From assembly GCA_963735495.1 (NCBI GenBank), contig CAVTLG010000009.1, forward strand, positions 930,001 to 994,000: DNA of 64,000 bases. Reading direction: 5' to 3'. Positions within the stretch are counted from its first letter, which is position 1. Every line of letters starts with the position of its first letter. The notes beneath the pieces are model-generated. The model saw only the letters and a list, made by a program, of their open reading frames with translations. It did not search any database and was not told the DNA's origin. Shown here one piece after another: positions 47,002 to 55,874 of the stretch. The DNA comes from CAVTLG01 sp963735495 (GTDB lineage: Bacteria > Chloroflexota > Ktedonobacteria > Ktedonobacterales > Ktedonobacteraceae). The translations under genes and the position numbers were made by a program.

Positions 47002-47568
47002 ATGAGAAAACAGGATTTTTTGTATTTAGCTCAGCAACACTCTGTTGCCGCTGCGATTAAATCTGAACAAGAGTATGAGAGAGCTTTAGCGGCAAAAGCG
47101 GCGCTATTATTTGTCCTGAAAGGGGACGCGTTTCATCTCTCGTCATTTGTTGCTCAGGCCCACGCGCAGAAAAAAGGCGTTGTCGTGCACCTGGATCTCA
47201 TCAGTGGCGTAGGAAAGGATCGCGCAGGTATTCACTATTTACGCAACATAGGCGTTGACGCGGTTATCACCAGCCGTTCACAACTGATCGCCGCTGGTCG
47301 TGCGGAAAAGCTGATCATGATTCAACGCCTCCTCCTGCTCGATGATTCTGCACTGAGTATAGGCGCGCGGAGTATTGCGCGTTCCCAGCCGGATATCGTC
47401 GAGGTCCTCCCAGGTGTTATTTTTCCAGAGGTCGCCTCTGAACTCCGCGCACTGTTGCAGGAACCCCTGATTGCCGGAGGCTTTATTCGGACACGTGCCG
47501 AGGTGGAGCGCATTAAAGCCGCAGGTGCCTTACTGTGTAGCAGCAGCGCGCAAGAACTCTGGGATTGA
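47002..47568 (+). CDS. Second GlpP-family antiterminator paralogue
   Basis: A 188-residue GlpP-family protein, divergent in sequence and opposite in orientation to the first glpP. It keeps the family blocks KGVVVHLDLISGVGKDRAGI, HYLRNIGVDAVITSRSQLIA, SQPDIVEVLPGVIFPE and PLIAGGFIRTRAEVERIKAA. AAGGAAAG lies about 5 bases before the ATG. A U-rich hairpin (GTCAAGG...TTTTTTTTGAC, 46810-46839) lies in its upstream region and may be a leader terminator. Two GlpP proteins could act on different glp leaders or sense different ligands. Confidence 0.9.
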   Translation: MRKQDFLYLAQQHSVAAAIKSEQEYERALAAKAALLFVLKGDAFHLSSFVAQAHAQKKGVVVHLDLISGVGKDRAGIHYLRNIGVDAVITSRSQLIAAGRAEKLIMIQRLLLLDDSALSIGARSIARSQPDIVEVLPGVIFPEVASELRALLQEPLIAGGFIRTRAEVERIKAAGALLCSSSAQELWD

Positions 47569-47615
47569 GCGCAAAAGAGCATCGGTGTCTAGCCGGTGCC
47601 CCTGGCCCGTTCCCG

Positions 47616-47643
47616 CACAAAATGAGCGCAAGATCATTTTGTG
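47616..47643. terminator. Convergent-gene hairpin
   Basis: CACAAAATGA at 47616-47625 pairs exactly with TCATTTTGTG at 47634-47643 (8-base loop), between the second glpP and the convergent esterase and overlapping the esterase stop. There is no T-run, so its strength is uncertain. Confidence 0.5.
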
Positions 47644-48728
47644 GGTAAAGGATGGGCCTGAAAGAACTCCCAGATCAGAACAGTTGCATCAATAGGAGAG
47701 AGGCGCTTTTTTCGTCCAGACAGATAGATTCTGGTGTCGAATAGGTTCTGCGAGGGCCAGGTATGGCCTTCCCCGACAATACGGTAATGGATGAGCGTAT
47801 TGCTTTCCCGGCAGTTGAGCCAGTGCTCTTCTACGACGCGTGGCTGAAGTGTGGATATGACCGGATTGAGTGTACAGTCATCACGTATGGCCCACTGCTG
47901 CAACCATTGTTGGATCGGTGGATAACCCTTTGCCTTGCTCCCATTGTAGGGAACTACATGGTCAGCCGTACCATGGATCTCCAGAATTGGCACTGGTCGT
48001 CCTGGATGGCAGCCTCCAGGTACGTCAGGATACGCACCTGACACAGGAGCAAAGGCGGCGATGCGCATAGACATCTTACAGGCAAGCATGTTGGTCATAC
48101 CACCACCATTCGAGAAGCCCGTTGCATAAATGCGCTCGGGGTTTATGCACAGCGTTGCTTGTAAGTGGTTAAGCAGATCACTGACAAAGAGCACATCATT
48201 CACCTGGGGATTTCTGGCTGGCCCTGTGGACCATCCAGTGTGACCGTCGGGACCAACAATCCCCTGAGGATAGACGACAATAAAATCTTGCTGATCGGCC
48301 AGTGCGGAGAAGCCGGTGAGTTGCTCCTGGCCAGCCACGCTACCGGCATGACCGTGAAAGTTTAAAACCAGGGCCTGCTCCACATTGTCGCGATAGCCTG
48401 TGGGGATGTGAAGACGATAATGACGCAACAAACCCCCAGAGAGAATGGTCTCATCCATACTTTTTCCAGGTAAAAGAGATGACATCTTACCGCACCCGGT
48501 ACTGTTGATTGGCGTGACCTGCATCCTGGTTTGTATGCTCTGTACGACCCGTATAATATGCGTAGCATGAACATGATGAGCAGAAACGCTGTGCGAGGCG
48601 GTAGAGGGGGAATTGCTTATAGTCATAACACATGACACGACAAAGAGCAGCAGGCCCGCCAAAAGTAGCGCCTTCCAGGACAACGACCATAGTTTTTTCA
48701 GCCTCTGATAGATTTTTTTATAGAACAT
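47634..48728 (-). CDS. Secreted PHB-depolymerase/feruloyl-esterase-like hydrolase (LpqC type)
   Basis: A 364-residue exported alpha/beta hydrolase. A membrane/signal segment at about 17-36 (WKALLLAGLLLFVVSCVMTI) precedes a linker of about 50 residues. The esterase D/PHB depolymerase core starts at HYRLHIPTGYRDNVEQALVL with the oxyanion loop NFHGHAGS. The nucleophile elbow is GFSNGGGM (near residue 213) and the catalytic Asp region is IHGTADHVVPYNG. The His is in GEGHTWPS. Substrates could be polyhydroxyalkanoate, acetyl-xylan or feruloyl esters. The Cys at the end of the signal helix (VVSCVM) may allow lipidation. Confidence 0.85.
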   Translation of the reverse strand: MFYKKIYQRLKKLWSLSWKALLLAGLLLFVVSCVMTISNSPSTASHSVSAHHVHATHIIRVVQSIQTRMQVTPINSTGCGKMSSLLPGKSMDETILSGGLLRHYRLHIPTGYRDNVEQALVLNFHGHAGSVAGQEQLTGFSALADQQDFIVVYPQGIVGPDGHTGWSTGPARNPQVNDVLFVSDLLNHLQATLCINPERIYATGFSNGGGMTNMLACKMSMRIAAFAPVSGAYPDVPGGCHPGRPVPILEIHGTADHVVPYNGSKAKGYPPIQQWLQQWAIRDDCTLNPVISTLQPRVVEEHWLNCRESNTLIHYRIVGEGHTWPSQNLFDTRIYLSGRKKRLSPIDATVLIWEFFQAHPLPTK

Positions 48729-48761
48729 GCGGATATTTCACGAGCTTTCCTCTTGAGGTTT

Positions 48762-50036
48762 TTACCACCATTGGATCGTCGTGATGCGTTGTTTTATGCG
48801 CTCAGGGAGCGGGCGCGAGCGTCCCACCAGGCGGCTAACGACAGGAATCTGCAACAAAATGACGGTAATCGCTGTCGCACTACTTGCAGTCAGCAGCCAG
48901 ATCAGGAAGATGCGCAGCGCCGCCGGCCAGACAGCGGGAAGCTGTGGCCCAAGGTCTTTCAATAACGCGTCCAAAATCAACGCGTGCACCAGGTAAATGC
49001 CGAAAGCAGCATCAGAAAGCGTACTCCAGAAACGGTAGCCACGCGGATGCCCGGCCTGGTCCACGCGTTGTGCCCAGCGAAAAGCGACCCAGTACATACA
49101 GGCGATCACCGCCAGGCTATAAAAGACCATCGCCGGCTGCAAGACGGATTGTACGTAGTTTATGCCCTCATGCTCTACATAGACCTGAAGCGCAAAATGA
49201 ATCCACAGAGCAGCTAACGCGACAAAGCAGCAGACGAGCGTCATCCAACCATAGCGCGCCAGAAATGCATGTACCTGAGACAGGTACAGCGCCACAAATC
49301 CTCCCAGCACAAAGTAAAACTGATACGTCAGGAGAAAACGATCCTGATAGCGATTCACAAGCTGCCAGAAAAGCGAGGTGCTGAACATCCCCCTCTGCAC
49401 CGTGTGATAATCAATATAGAACCATATTACCTGAAGTGTAAAGCTAATAGCAAGCGTTTGCCAGGGAAATCGCCGCAACCACTTTAGAAAGAGAAAAAAG
49501 AGCGGGACTGCAATATAAAATTGTAACGTAAGCAAAACATAATAGAGCTGGTAAGAAGCGTTTCCGGTAAGTACATCCCAGAAGGTCGTTAAAACAAATG
49601 GCTTCAGTGTGTGCGCAGGGGTATTGACCCAGACATAGATAGCGCTCCAGATACAGTAGGGCACAAAGACACCGACGAAACGCTTCTTCCAGAAATTCAT
49701 TGGTGAGAATGGTTTCCCAAAGTAGACGTACACGGCTGTAAATGCTGTCACGAACATGAAAACGGCGCGGGTGAAATGGACGGCGATAATGAGCGCGATG
49801 TGCATATGCTGGGCAAGCCCGGTCGCTTCAGCCGCAATGGTGAAACCGAGCACGTGAACCGCGACCACCGTAAGGGCCGTAACAATACGCATGGGGTCCA
49901 ATTCATAGATATGTGGACGACGTGCTGGCCGCTGAGAACCCCCCTTTGGCGGTTGCGCTACCACATCCGCCGGTGTGGCAGGTAGCCCGTTGTGGACGGA
50001 GGGAACAGCAGTCAGCGCCTCTGTAGACTCAGGCAT
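48762..50036 (-). CDS. Acyltransferase-3 family membrane protein
   Basis: A 424-residue integral membrane O-acyltransferase of the OafA/acyltransferase-3 type with about ten helices. ATG 50036 was chosen because it overlaps the end of the upstream ligase gene by 8 bases. After a polar N-terminal tail comes the family start IYELDPMRIVTALTVVAVHV, with the conserved His of helix 1, followed by HFTRAVFMFVTAFTAVYVYF and KKRFVGVFVPYCIWSAIYVW. It would acylate a carbohydrate or other surface molecule. The translational overlap with an acyl-activating ligase suggests the ligase supplies the acyl donor. Confidence 0.85.
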   Translation of the reverse strand: MPESTEALTAVPSVHNGLPATPADVVAQPPKGGSQRPARRPHIYELDPMRIVTALTVVAVHVLGFTIAAEATGLAQHMHIALIIAVHFTRAVFMFVTAFTAVYVYFGKPFSPMNFWKKRFVGVFVPYCIWSAIYVWVNTPAHTLKPFVLTTFWDVLTGNASYQLYYVLLTLQFYIAVPLFFLFLKWLRRFPWQTLAISFTLQVIWFYIDYHTVQRGMFSTSLFWQLVNRYQDRFLLTYQFYFVLGGFVALYLSQVHAFLARYGWMTLVCCFVALAALWIHFALQVYVEHEGINYVQSVLQPAMVFYSLAVIACMYWVAFRWAQRVDQAGHPRGYRFWSTLSDAAFGIYLVHALILDALLKDLGPQLPAVWPAALRIFLIWLLTASSATAITVILLQIPVVSRLVGRSRPLPERIKQRITTIQWW

Positions 50037-51522
50037 GCACCATGGCCTCTCTTTCGTGCAACACCTGGCGCGCAAGTTTGCCGGAGGCATTTCTGGGAAG
50101 ACTATCGATCAGGATAAAGTCTACAGGAACTTTGGGTCGGCTCAGATGTTGCGTAGCAAATGCTTTGAGGTCAGCCACGAAATCTGTCTGTTGCTGATCT
50201 CGGGACACGATATACGCGACAACAACCTCACCATACATTGTATCAGGGCGACCGATAACTGCCGCATCGCTGACCCCTGGATGGCGCAAAAGTACCTCCT
50301 CAACTTCGCGAGGAGCGATGTTTTCACCCCCGCGAATAATTACATCTCGCAGGCGACCGGTGATGAAAATATAGCCGTCTTCATCGCGCCAGCCCAGATC
50401 ACCTGTACGGAACCAGCCGCGTTGAAATGCACTATTGCCAGTGTCACCTTGATATGATTGGATGATGGCAGGTCCATACACACAAATCTCACCTATCTCA
50501 CCCACTGGCACAGCCGCGAGTTCCTGTTCTTCTGCATCCCGTGGACGACAGATGCGTAGCGATACGCCCACCGGTAAACCCACTGAACCCGGTTTATGCA
50601 ATCCCGGGGGCACAGGATTCGCCGCGACCTGGCTGGCAGCCTCCGAGAGACCATAGGTCTCAATGACTGGAATGCCAAAGCGTGACTCAAATGCCTGTAA
50701 TACCGCAACCGGCAGTGGTGCTGATGCGGTGCGGACGAAGCGCAACGGTCCTGGCAAAAAGGCGGGCTTCTCGGTCTCTAAAAGCATGGCCAGGATGGTC
50801 GGGACTGCGCTGATCCAACTCACCTGGTAATCGTGCACCCATGACCAGAAATGCCGACGACTGAAGCGTTGGGCTATGACCACCGTACTGCCAGCCATGA
50901 TTGATGCGAAAAGGCTGACGACGGGCGCATTCACATGCGAAAAGGGCAGCATGGTCAAACCACGGTCCAGTGTGGAGAGTTGATGACTGGAGCAAACGTG
51001 GGCTGCCGTCCAGGCGACCTGAGGCTCCGTGAGCATGACACTTTTGGGATCTCCAGTCGTACCCGATGTCATCAGGCAGACAGATCCTTGCAGTGAAGCT
51101 AATGGTAAATCAGCGGTAGACACGCCCTGTTGTATGATTGCTTCGCCCTGTTGCTGGGATAGCAGCGTGACCTTATCAGCAGAATCACTATACTGGAGAT
51201 CAGTGGCATCTTCTGCAAACCAGATAGTGGGGTGATAAAACTGCTGCACGCGTTTCTTCTCCGTGGTCGAGGCTGTGGGCGACACTGGGACAAGTGTATG
51301 TCCTCCCGTCAATGCACTCATCCAGAGTACCGCATTGAGAATACCACCAGGGAGTTGCAGGACAATACAGCGGGGAGTGGTACCAAGGAACCGACGCATC
51401 GCGGCGACTGCTACGAGATAATCCGCATAGGTTATGCTGTCGTGTGTCTCTGCCTCAACAATACATGCCTGTTGTGGATGAAGATCGGCCCATTTAGTCA
51501 AAGACGCGAGTAATGAATACAT
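50029..51522 (-). CDS. AMP-dependent acyl-CoA synthetase/ligase
   Basis: A 497-residue class I adenylate-forming enzyme. The phosphate-binding loop is MTSGTTGDPKS at 151-161. A5 is IETYGLSEAA and A7/A8 is YIFITGRLRDVIIRGGENIA. The A10 lysine lies in LPRNASGKLAR near the C-terminus. This layout matches acyl-CoA synthetases and stand-alone acyl-activating enzymes. No carrier-protein gene is adjacent. The gene overlaps the downstream acyltransferase-3 gene by 8 bases, so the pair probably activates an acid and then transfers it to a membrane-exposed acceptor. The acid itself is unknown. Confidence 0.9.
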   Translation of the reverse strand: MYSLLASLTKWADLHPQQACIVEAETHDSITYADYLVAVAAMRRFLGTTPRCIVLQLPGGILNAVLWMSALTGGHTLVPVSPTASTTEKKRVQQFYHPTIWFAEDATDLQYSDSADKVTLLSQQQGEAIIQQGVSTADLPLASLQGSVCLMTSGTTGDPKSVMLTEPQVAWTAAHVCSSHQLSTLDRGLTMLPFSHVNAPVVSLFASIMAGSTVVIAQRFSRRHFWSWVHDYQVSWISAVPTILAMLLETEKPAFLPGPLRFVRTASAPLPVAVLQAFESRFGIPVIETYGLSEAASQVAANPVPPGLHKPGSVGLPVGVSLRICRPRDAEEQELAAVPVGEIGEICVYGPAIIQSYQGDTGNSAFQRGWFRTGDLGWRDEDGYIFITGRLRDVIIRGGENIAPREVEEVLLRHPGVSDAAVIGRPDTMYGEVVVAYIVSRDQQQTDFVADLKAFATQHLSRPKVPVDFILIDSLPRNASGKLARQVLHEREAMVHA

Positions 51523-51910
51523 ACGAAAGATCCTTTTCCTACTATTTTGATCTCCCTACCCCTTTCTGTTGCTGGTTACTAACAAACAGCTAATGGAGAG
51601 AGATGTATACATGCTACACTTTTGATCCACTGCCTACTCTCACCGGCTCACCAGGATAGGAGTAATCGGTGGTAGACCAGGATTTTCTTTTTATGTTACC
51701 ATTAGAATATCTAAATTTATTCAATGAATTGTAAAAAAATTATAATGTATGCTATGGACCGCGACGAAAAGAGCGCCGTCCATATCCTGAAGCGGTGTCT
51801 TGCCTGGTTGGAACTATACACGGACGATTCCGTGCGGCGCACGGTTGCTTTCACCGCTATCGACGATGTGAATGTTTTTGAACACAGGTAGAAAGGTAGT
51901 AACAAGAAGA
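51523..51910. promoter_or_regulatory. Divergent spacer between ligase and alpha-galactosidase genes
   Basis: 388 bases, AT-rich at 51690-51760, with TATAAT at 51741-51746 that could be a -10 box for the forward gene but without a clear -35. No operator-like palindrome, RNA or repeat stands out. Confidence 0.4.
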
Positions 51911-53221
51911 ATGCCAAACGTGACCATCTTAGGTGCCGGGAGCACCGTTTTCGCTCGTCAGCTCATGACCGATATTTTACACATCGACGAATTGCCTGAG
52001 GGCTGTTTCTCGCTGGTGGATATCGATGCGCACCGTCTGGAGATGGCTCGCCAGATCGCCGAGCGATTGATTGCGTTGAGTGGCAAGTCCTGGAAAGTGC
52101 GTGCCTCGACTGAACGACGGGATGTGCTGGTTGGCAGCGACTTTATTATCAATACGATTGAGGTTGCCGGTCTGGCGAATGTACGTCATGACTTCGACAT
52201 CCCTTTGAAATATGGGATCAATCAATGCATCGGAGATACCATCGGACCGGGTGGCATCTTCAAAGCACTGCGCACTGGTCCCGCCTGGCTTGATATCTTG
52301 CACGACGCAGAGCAACTTTGTCCACAGGCCTGGGTGCTGAACTATACCAATCCCATGTCGATTCTTACCCTGGCGGCGCTGTTTGGAACTAGTATGCGCA
52401 CCGTAGGACTGTGCCATAGTGTGCAGGGGACCTCAAAGCAGTTGGCGACCTATCTGGATGTGCCTTATGAGGAGTTAGCGTGGCGCTGTGCGGGTATCAA
52501 CCACAACGCCTGGTTTACCGAGTTGCGTTACCAGGGTCAGGATATGTACCCACGCCTGCGCGAGGCTGCTCAGCGATCAGCGATATACGAGCGCGATCCG
52601 GTCCGCTTCGAGGTTATGCGCTATCTGGGAGCGTTTGTCACAGAGAGTAGCGGTCACTTTTCAGAGTATGTTCCCTACTTCCGTAAACGACCTGAATTGA
52701 TTGAGCAGTACTGCCGCGAGGGCTATCTGGGCGAAACTGGCTTCTACGCGAATAACTGGCCGACCTGGCGCGCCGAAAACGAGCAATCCATTCGGGAGAT
52801 GCTGGCTGGAACACGTGAGCTTCCGTTTGAGCGCAGCCACGAATACGGCTCCTTCATTATTGAGTCAGTGGTCACCCATCGTCCGCAGGTGATCTACGGC
52901 AATGTGCGCAACACCGGCTTGATTGATAATTTGCCCGATGGCTGTGTCGAAGTGGCCTGTCTCGTGGATCACAATGGGGTACAGCCCTGTCACTTTGGAG
53001 CATTGCCCGAACAGCTTGCTGCGCTGAATCGTGCCCACATGGCTATCCATACGCTGGTATGCGAAGCTCTGCTTACGAGGAATAAAGAGGCGGCCCGCTA
53101 TGCCCTGTTGCTCGATCCACTCAGCGCCGCTGTTTGCTCACCAGCTGAGATCAGCGCACTCTTCGACGGGATGTGGGAGGCGGAACGGGAATATCTCCAG
53201 CCTTTCGAGCAAAAACGGTAA
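51911..53221 (+). CDS. melA: Glycoside hydrolase family 4 alpha-galactosidase-like
   Basis: A 436-residue GH4 enzyme using NAD+ and a divalent metal. ATG 51911 was preferred because MPNVTILGAGSTVFARQLMT begins exactly with the NAD-binding Rossmann motif of the family. The metal/substrate motif GLCHSVQGT near residue 176 has the CHSV form typical of alpha-galactosidases, unlike the CDVP of 6-phospho-beta-glucosidases. NYTNPMSILT and GINHNAWFT are further GH4 blocks. No transporter is adjacent, so substrate supply is unclear; alpha-galacturonidase or alpha-glucosidase activity cannot be excluded. Confidence 0.9.
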   Translation: MPNVTILGAGSTVFARQLMTDILHIDELPEGCFSLVDIDAHRLEMARQIAERLIALSGKSWKVRASTERRDVLVGSDFIINTIEVAGLANVRHDFDIPLKYGINQCIGDTIGPGGIFKALRTGPAWLDILHDAEQLCPQAWVLNYTNPMSILTLAALFGTSMRTVGLCHSVQGTSKQLATYLDVPYEELAWRCAGINHNAWFTELRYQGQDMYPRLREAAQRSAIYERDPVRFEVMRYLGAFVTESSGHFSEYVPYFRKRPELIEQYCREGYLGETGFYANNWPTWRAENEQSIREMLAGTRELPFERSHEYGSFIIESVVTHRPQVIYGNVRNTGLIDNLPDGCVEVACLVDHNGVQPCHFGALPEQLAALNRAHMAIHTLVCEALLTRNKEAARYALLLDPLSAAVCSPAEISALFDGMWEAEREYLQPFEQKR

Positions 53222-53346
53222 TCAGTGCTGGATCAATTCCAGACACGTCGAAGATCTCGTGGTCAGATTTTCGACGTCTTTCGAATCGTGTGCGCAAGCG
53301 TGAGCAACATCGTCCAGGCTGGATAGGAATGAGAAAACGGGCAGCT

Positions 53347-53745
53347 TCAAGAAGTTAGAGGGAGAAAGAGCTGGATAATGTAAAAAACAGCCGCCGCCGC
53401 CAGAAAGAGTCCATATGTCCCTGCGATAATACGGGAAACGCGAAATGTGCCCCCGGTATCTTCCAGGCGTAAACTACGTAAAGCCTCGCGCAGCGCCACC
53501 AGGAGTATACCGACGAGCAAAAAGAAGTCAAGAATGCGTACGCTGGTGGGGGCATTAAACATGAGTAGGGGTACAATGACACCTCCAAAGGCCAGCAGAC
53601 CTCCCAGAATATCCGCCGCCGCGATAACCATAAACAGGCCCTCATCAAAGGCTCGTGCAAGGAGCAAAGGCGTCATACGCATGATAATGATTAAGCCACT
53701 CATATAGGCAACAATACATGCCAGGACTAAGAGAACAGATGACAT
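53347..53745 (-). CDS. Small integral membrane protein, unknown
   Basis: A 132-residue protein with four hydrophobic helices at about residues 3-22, 37-58, 67-88 and 105-127, separated by short charged loops such as RMTPLLLARAFDEG and REALRSLRLEDTGG. No family is recognised. It is convergent with the alpha-galactosidase gene and lies about 150 bases downstream of a possible small ORF and pckA on its own strand. Real coding is supported by the ordered membrane pattern. Confidence 0.6.
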   Translation of the reverse strand: MSSVLLVLACIVAYMSGLIIIMRMTPLLLARAFDEGLFMVIAAADILGGLLAFGGVIVPLLMFNAPTSVRILDFFLLVGILLVALREALRSLRLEDTGGTFRVSRIIAGTYGLFLAAAAVFYIIQLFLPLTS

Positions 53746-54060
53746 GGATATTTTTCATCCCCAACTGAAAATGTAAGTAGTCGTTTATGGCGCTGACCCC
53801 TGCACACCTCTAGAGCAAAGGCACGAGGTCTGAATGAAGCGCACCGCTATTGTATCATGTCTGTATGTTTATTGCACCTTTTCAAGACACAGGCGTCCTA
53901 GCGGGCTTCTCCTGTGCAGACCTCTGTCAGGCGATTGAGGTAATCCGGTTCTGGCAAAAAATGCGTAGACAGCATTGCTGAGTCAGGACGGGCCACCGCA
54001 AGAGACGGCCTCGCATGACCCATGTTCACCTGCATATGTTCGTTGATGATGCTTGTCTTG
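53746..54060. other. Spacer downstream of pckA
   Basis: About 315 bases between the small membrane protein gene and pckA. Apart from the possible small ORF at 53898-54035 on the reverse strand I see nothing in it. Confidence 0.45.
53898..54035 (-). CDS. Possible 41-45 residue small protein
   Basis: A short frame starting at ATG 54035 (MQVNMGHARPSLAVARPDSA) or ATG 54023, which has AGGTGA close upstream, ending DYLNRLTEVCTGEAR. It begins 26 bases after the pckA stop on the same strand, and its codon choice is similar to pckA. No family is recognised, so this could be chance. Confidence 0.25.
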   Translation of the reverse strand: MQVNMGHARPSLAVARPDSAMLSTHFLPEPDYLNRLTEVCTGEAR

Positions 54061-55644
54061 CTAGCGTGGACCAGCTTTGCGCACTTCGTCCGAGGATAAC
54101 TCAAATTGTTTGAAGTTTTCCTTGAACAACGTCGCCAGTTGCACCGCCTGGAGATCGTACGCGTCCTGTTCAGCCCAGGTATTGCGCGGATACAACAATG
54201 CGCTCGGCACACCGGGACAACTGGTTGGTATACGCAAGCCAAAGATGGGATCTGTGATGAAATCAGCCCGGTCAATGTCCCCACTGATGGCCGCCTTGAC
54301 CATGGCACGCGTGTCGTTGATATTAATGCGTTGCCCAACGCCGTATGGTCCACCTGTCCAGCCGGTATTCATCAGGTAGCAGCGAACATGATGTTTCTCG
54401 ATGCGTTCGCGTAGGAGATGCGCGTATTCACCAGGTCGCAAAGGCAGGAAAGCTGCGCCAAAGCAGGAACTGAAGGTCGCTTCAGGCGTTGTCACGCCCG
54501 CTTCGGTTCCCGCTAGCTTGCTCGTATAGCCCGAAAGGAAATAGTACATCGCCTGCTCCGTGGTCAGGCTGGAGATAGGAGGCAGGACGCCGAAGGAATC
54601 TGCGGAGAGAAAGATCACGGCTTCAGGTTGTCTCCCCATGCCGGAGGCAATGACATGATCGATGTAATCAACGGGATAAGCTACGCGGGTATTCTCGGTG
54701 AGCGACGCATCGGCGTAATCTGGCTCACGCGTTTGCTTATCCAGCACCACATTCTCGTAGACAGCTCCAAAGCGCACCGCGTTCCAGATTTGTGGTTCAT
54801 ATTTCTGTGACAGGTTGATGCACTTGGCATAACAACCGCCTTCAAAGTTAAAGACGCCGTGATCGCCCCAGCCATGCTCATCGTCGCCGATCAGGCGGCG
54901 AGCGGGATCGGCGGATAGACTGGTTTTACCGGTGCCGGATAAACCAAAGAAGAGCGCCACATCGTCAGCAGGGCCAACATTAGCTGAGCAGTGCATGGGT
55001 AAGACGCCCTGGACTGGCAAGATGAAATTGAGAACGGTGAAAATGGCCTTTTTCATCTCGCCTGCATACTCTGTCCCTGCAATTAGTACCAGACGCTCTG
55101 CAAAATCGATAATAATAGCGGCACTTGAGCGAGTACCGTGCGCACGCGGATTCGTGTGGAAATGGGGGACGCAGAGGATCGTGAAGCCCGGGCTTTCACT
55201 GGTCAGATCGCTCTCGTTGGCACGCAAGAAAAGCTGACGCGCAAACAAATTATGCCAGGCGAGTTCGGTGATCACCTGGAGCGGCAAGCGATAGCGTGGA
55301 TCGGCCCCGGCGGCGGCATCCAATATATAGACATCGCGTCCCTGCAAATAATCGGCCAGGCTCCTGCGAATAATGCTAAATGTTTCCTGCGCCATCGGGT
55401 GGTTGTTCTCGCCCCACCAGATTTTTGTCACTACTTCTTCATTCGATACGATGAATTTATCCTTGGGGGAACGTCCAGTATGAGACCCGGTAGTGGCATT
55501 AAACGCGCCATTGGAGGCCAGTTGTCCCTCTCCGTGTGTCAGCGCCTGCTCAACCAGCACTGCTGGCGAGAGGTTCCAATGGATGTTCCCGAGATTGACC
55601 AATCCATAATCTTCCAGTGCTTTCCTGCTCATCATCAACGTCAT
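54061..55644 (-). CDS. pckA: Phosphoenolpyruvate carboxykinase (ATP)
   Basis: A 527-residue ATP-dependent PEPCK linking oxaloacetate and PEP for gluconeogenesis. The kinase-1a loop is GLSGTGKTSLSADPARRLIG and the metal/oxaloacetate-binding stretch is DDEHGWGDHGVFNFEGGCYA. RSPKDKF near residue 60 and NTGWTGGPYGVGQRI near 390 are further family blocks. AAAGGAGG lies about 9 bases before the ATG at 55644. Together with the glp genes it fits growth on glycerol and other gluconeogenic carbon. Confidence 0.97.
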   Translation of the reverse strand: MTLMMSRKALEDYGLVNLGNIHWNLSPAVLVEQALTHGEGQLASNGAFNATTGSHTGRSPKDKFIVSNEEVVTKIWWGENNHPMAQETFSIIRRSLADYLQGRDVYILDAAAGADPRYRLPLQVITELAWHNLFARQLFLRANESDLTSESPGFTILCVPHFHTNPRAHGTRSSAAIIIDFAERLVLIAGTEYAGEMKKAIFTVLNFILPVQGVLPMHCSANVGPADDVALFFGLSGTGKTSLSADPARRLIGDDEHGWGDHGVFNFEGGCYAKCINLSQKYEPQIWNAVRFGAVYENVVLDKQTREPDYADASLTENTRVAYPVDYIDHVIASGMGRQPEAVIFLSADSFGVLPPISSLTTEQAMYYFLSGYTSKLAGTEAGVTTPEATFSSCFGAAFLPLRPGEYAHLLRERIEKHHVRCYLMNTGWTGGPYGVGQRININDTRAMVKAAISGDIDRADFITDPIFGLRIPTSCPGVPSALLYPRNTWAEQDAYDLQAVQLATLFKENFKQFELSSDEVRKAGPR

Positions 55645-55874
55645 AACACATCCCTCCTTTGGGGTATGCTCTGTAGGTTACGTTGTCGCGTCTGACAATA
55701 TATTTCTATACTCTATCATTTTCTGATTGCGTGAAGCAATGCACAACATATTCTGTCCCGAACAAGCGTTAGTTTAGCAACGTTGCCAGCGTTGCGCAAC
55801 TGGAACAATCTGCGCTGTTAAGTAAGTGGTCAGCGCGGTGATCTGGAGTATCCGCCACTGTCATGCCGATTAAC

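Noticed and set aside
53898..54353. 151-codon frame overlapping the 3' end of pckA
   Set aside because: The part overlapping pckA is in a shadow frame with low-complexity residues; only the last 41-45 codons could be real and are listed separately.
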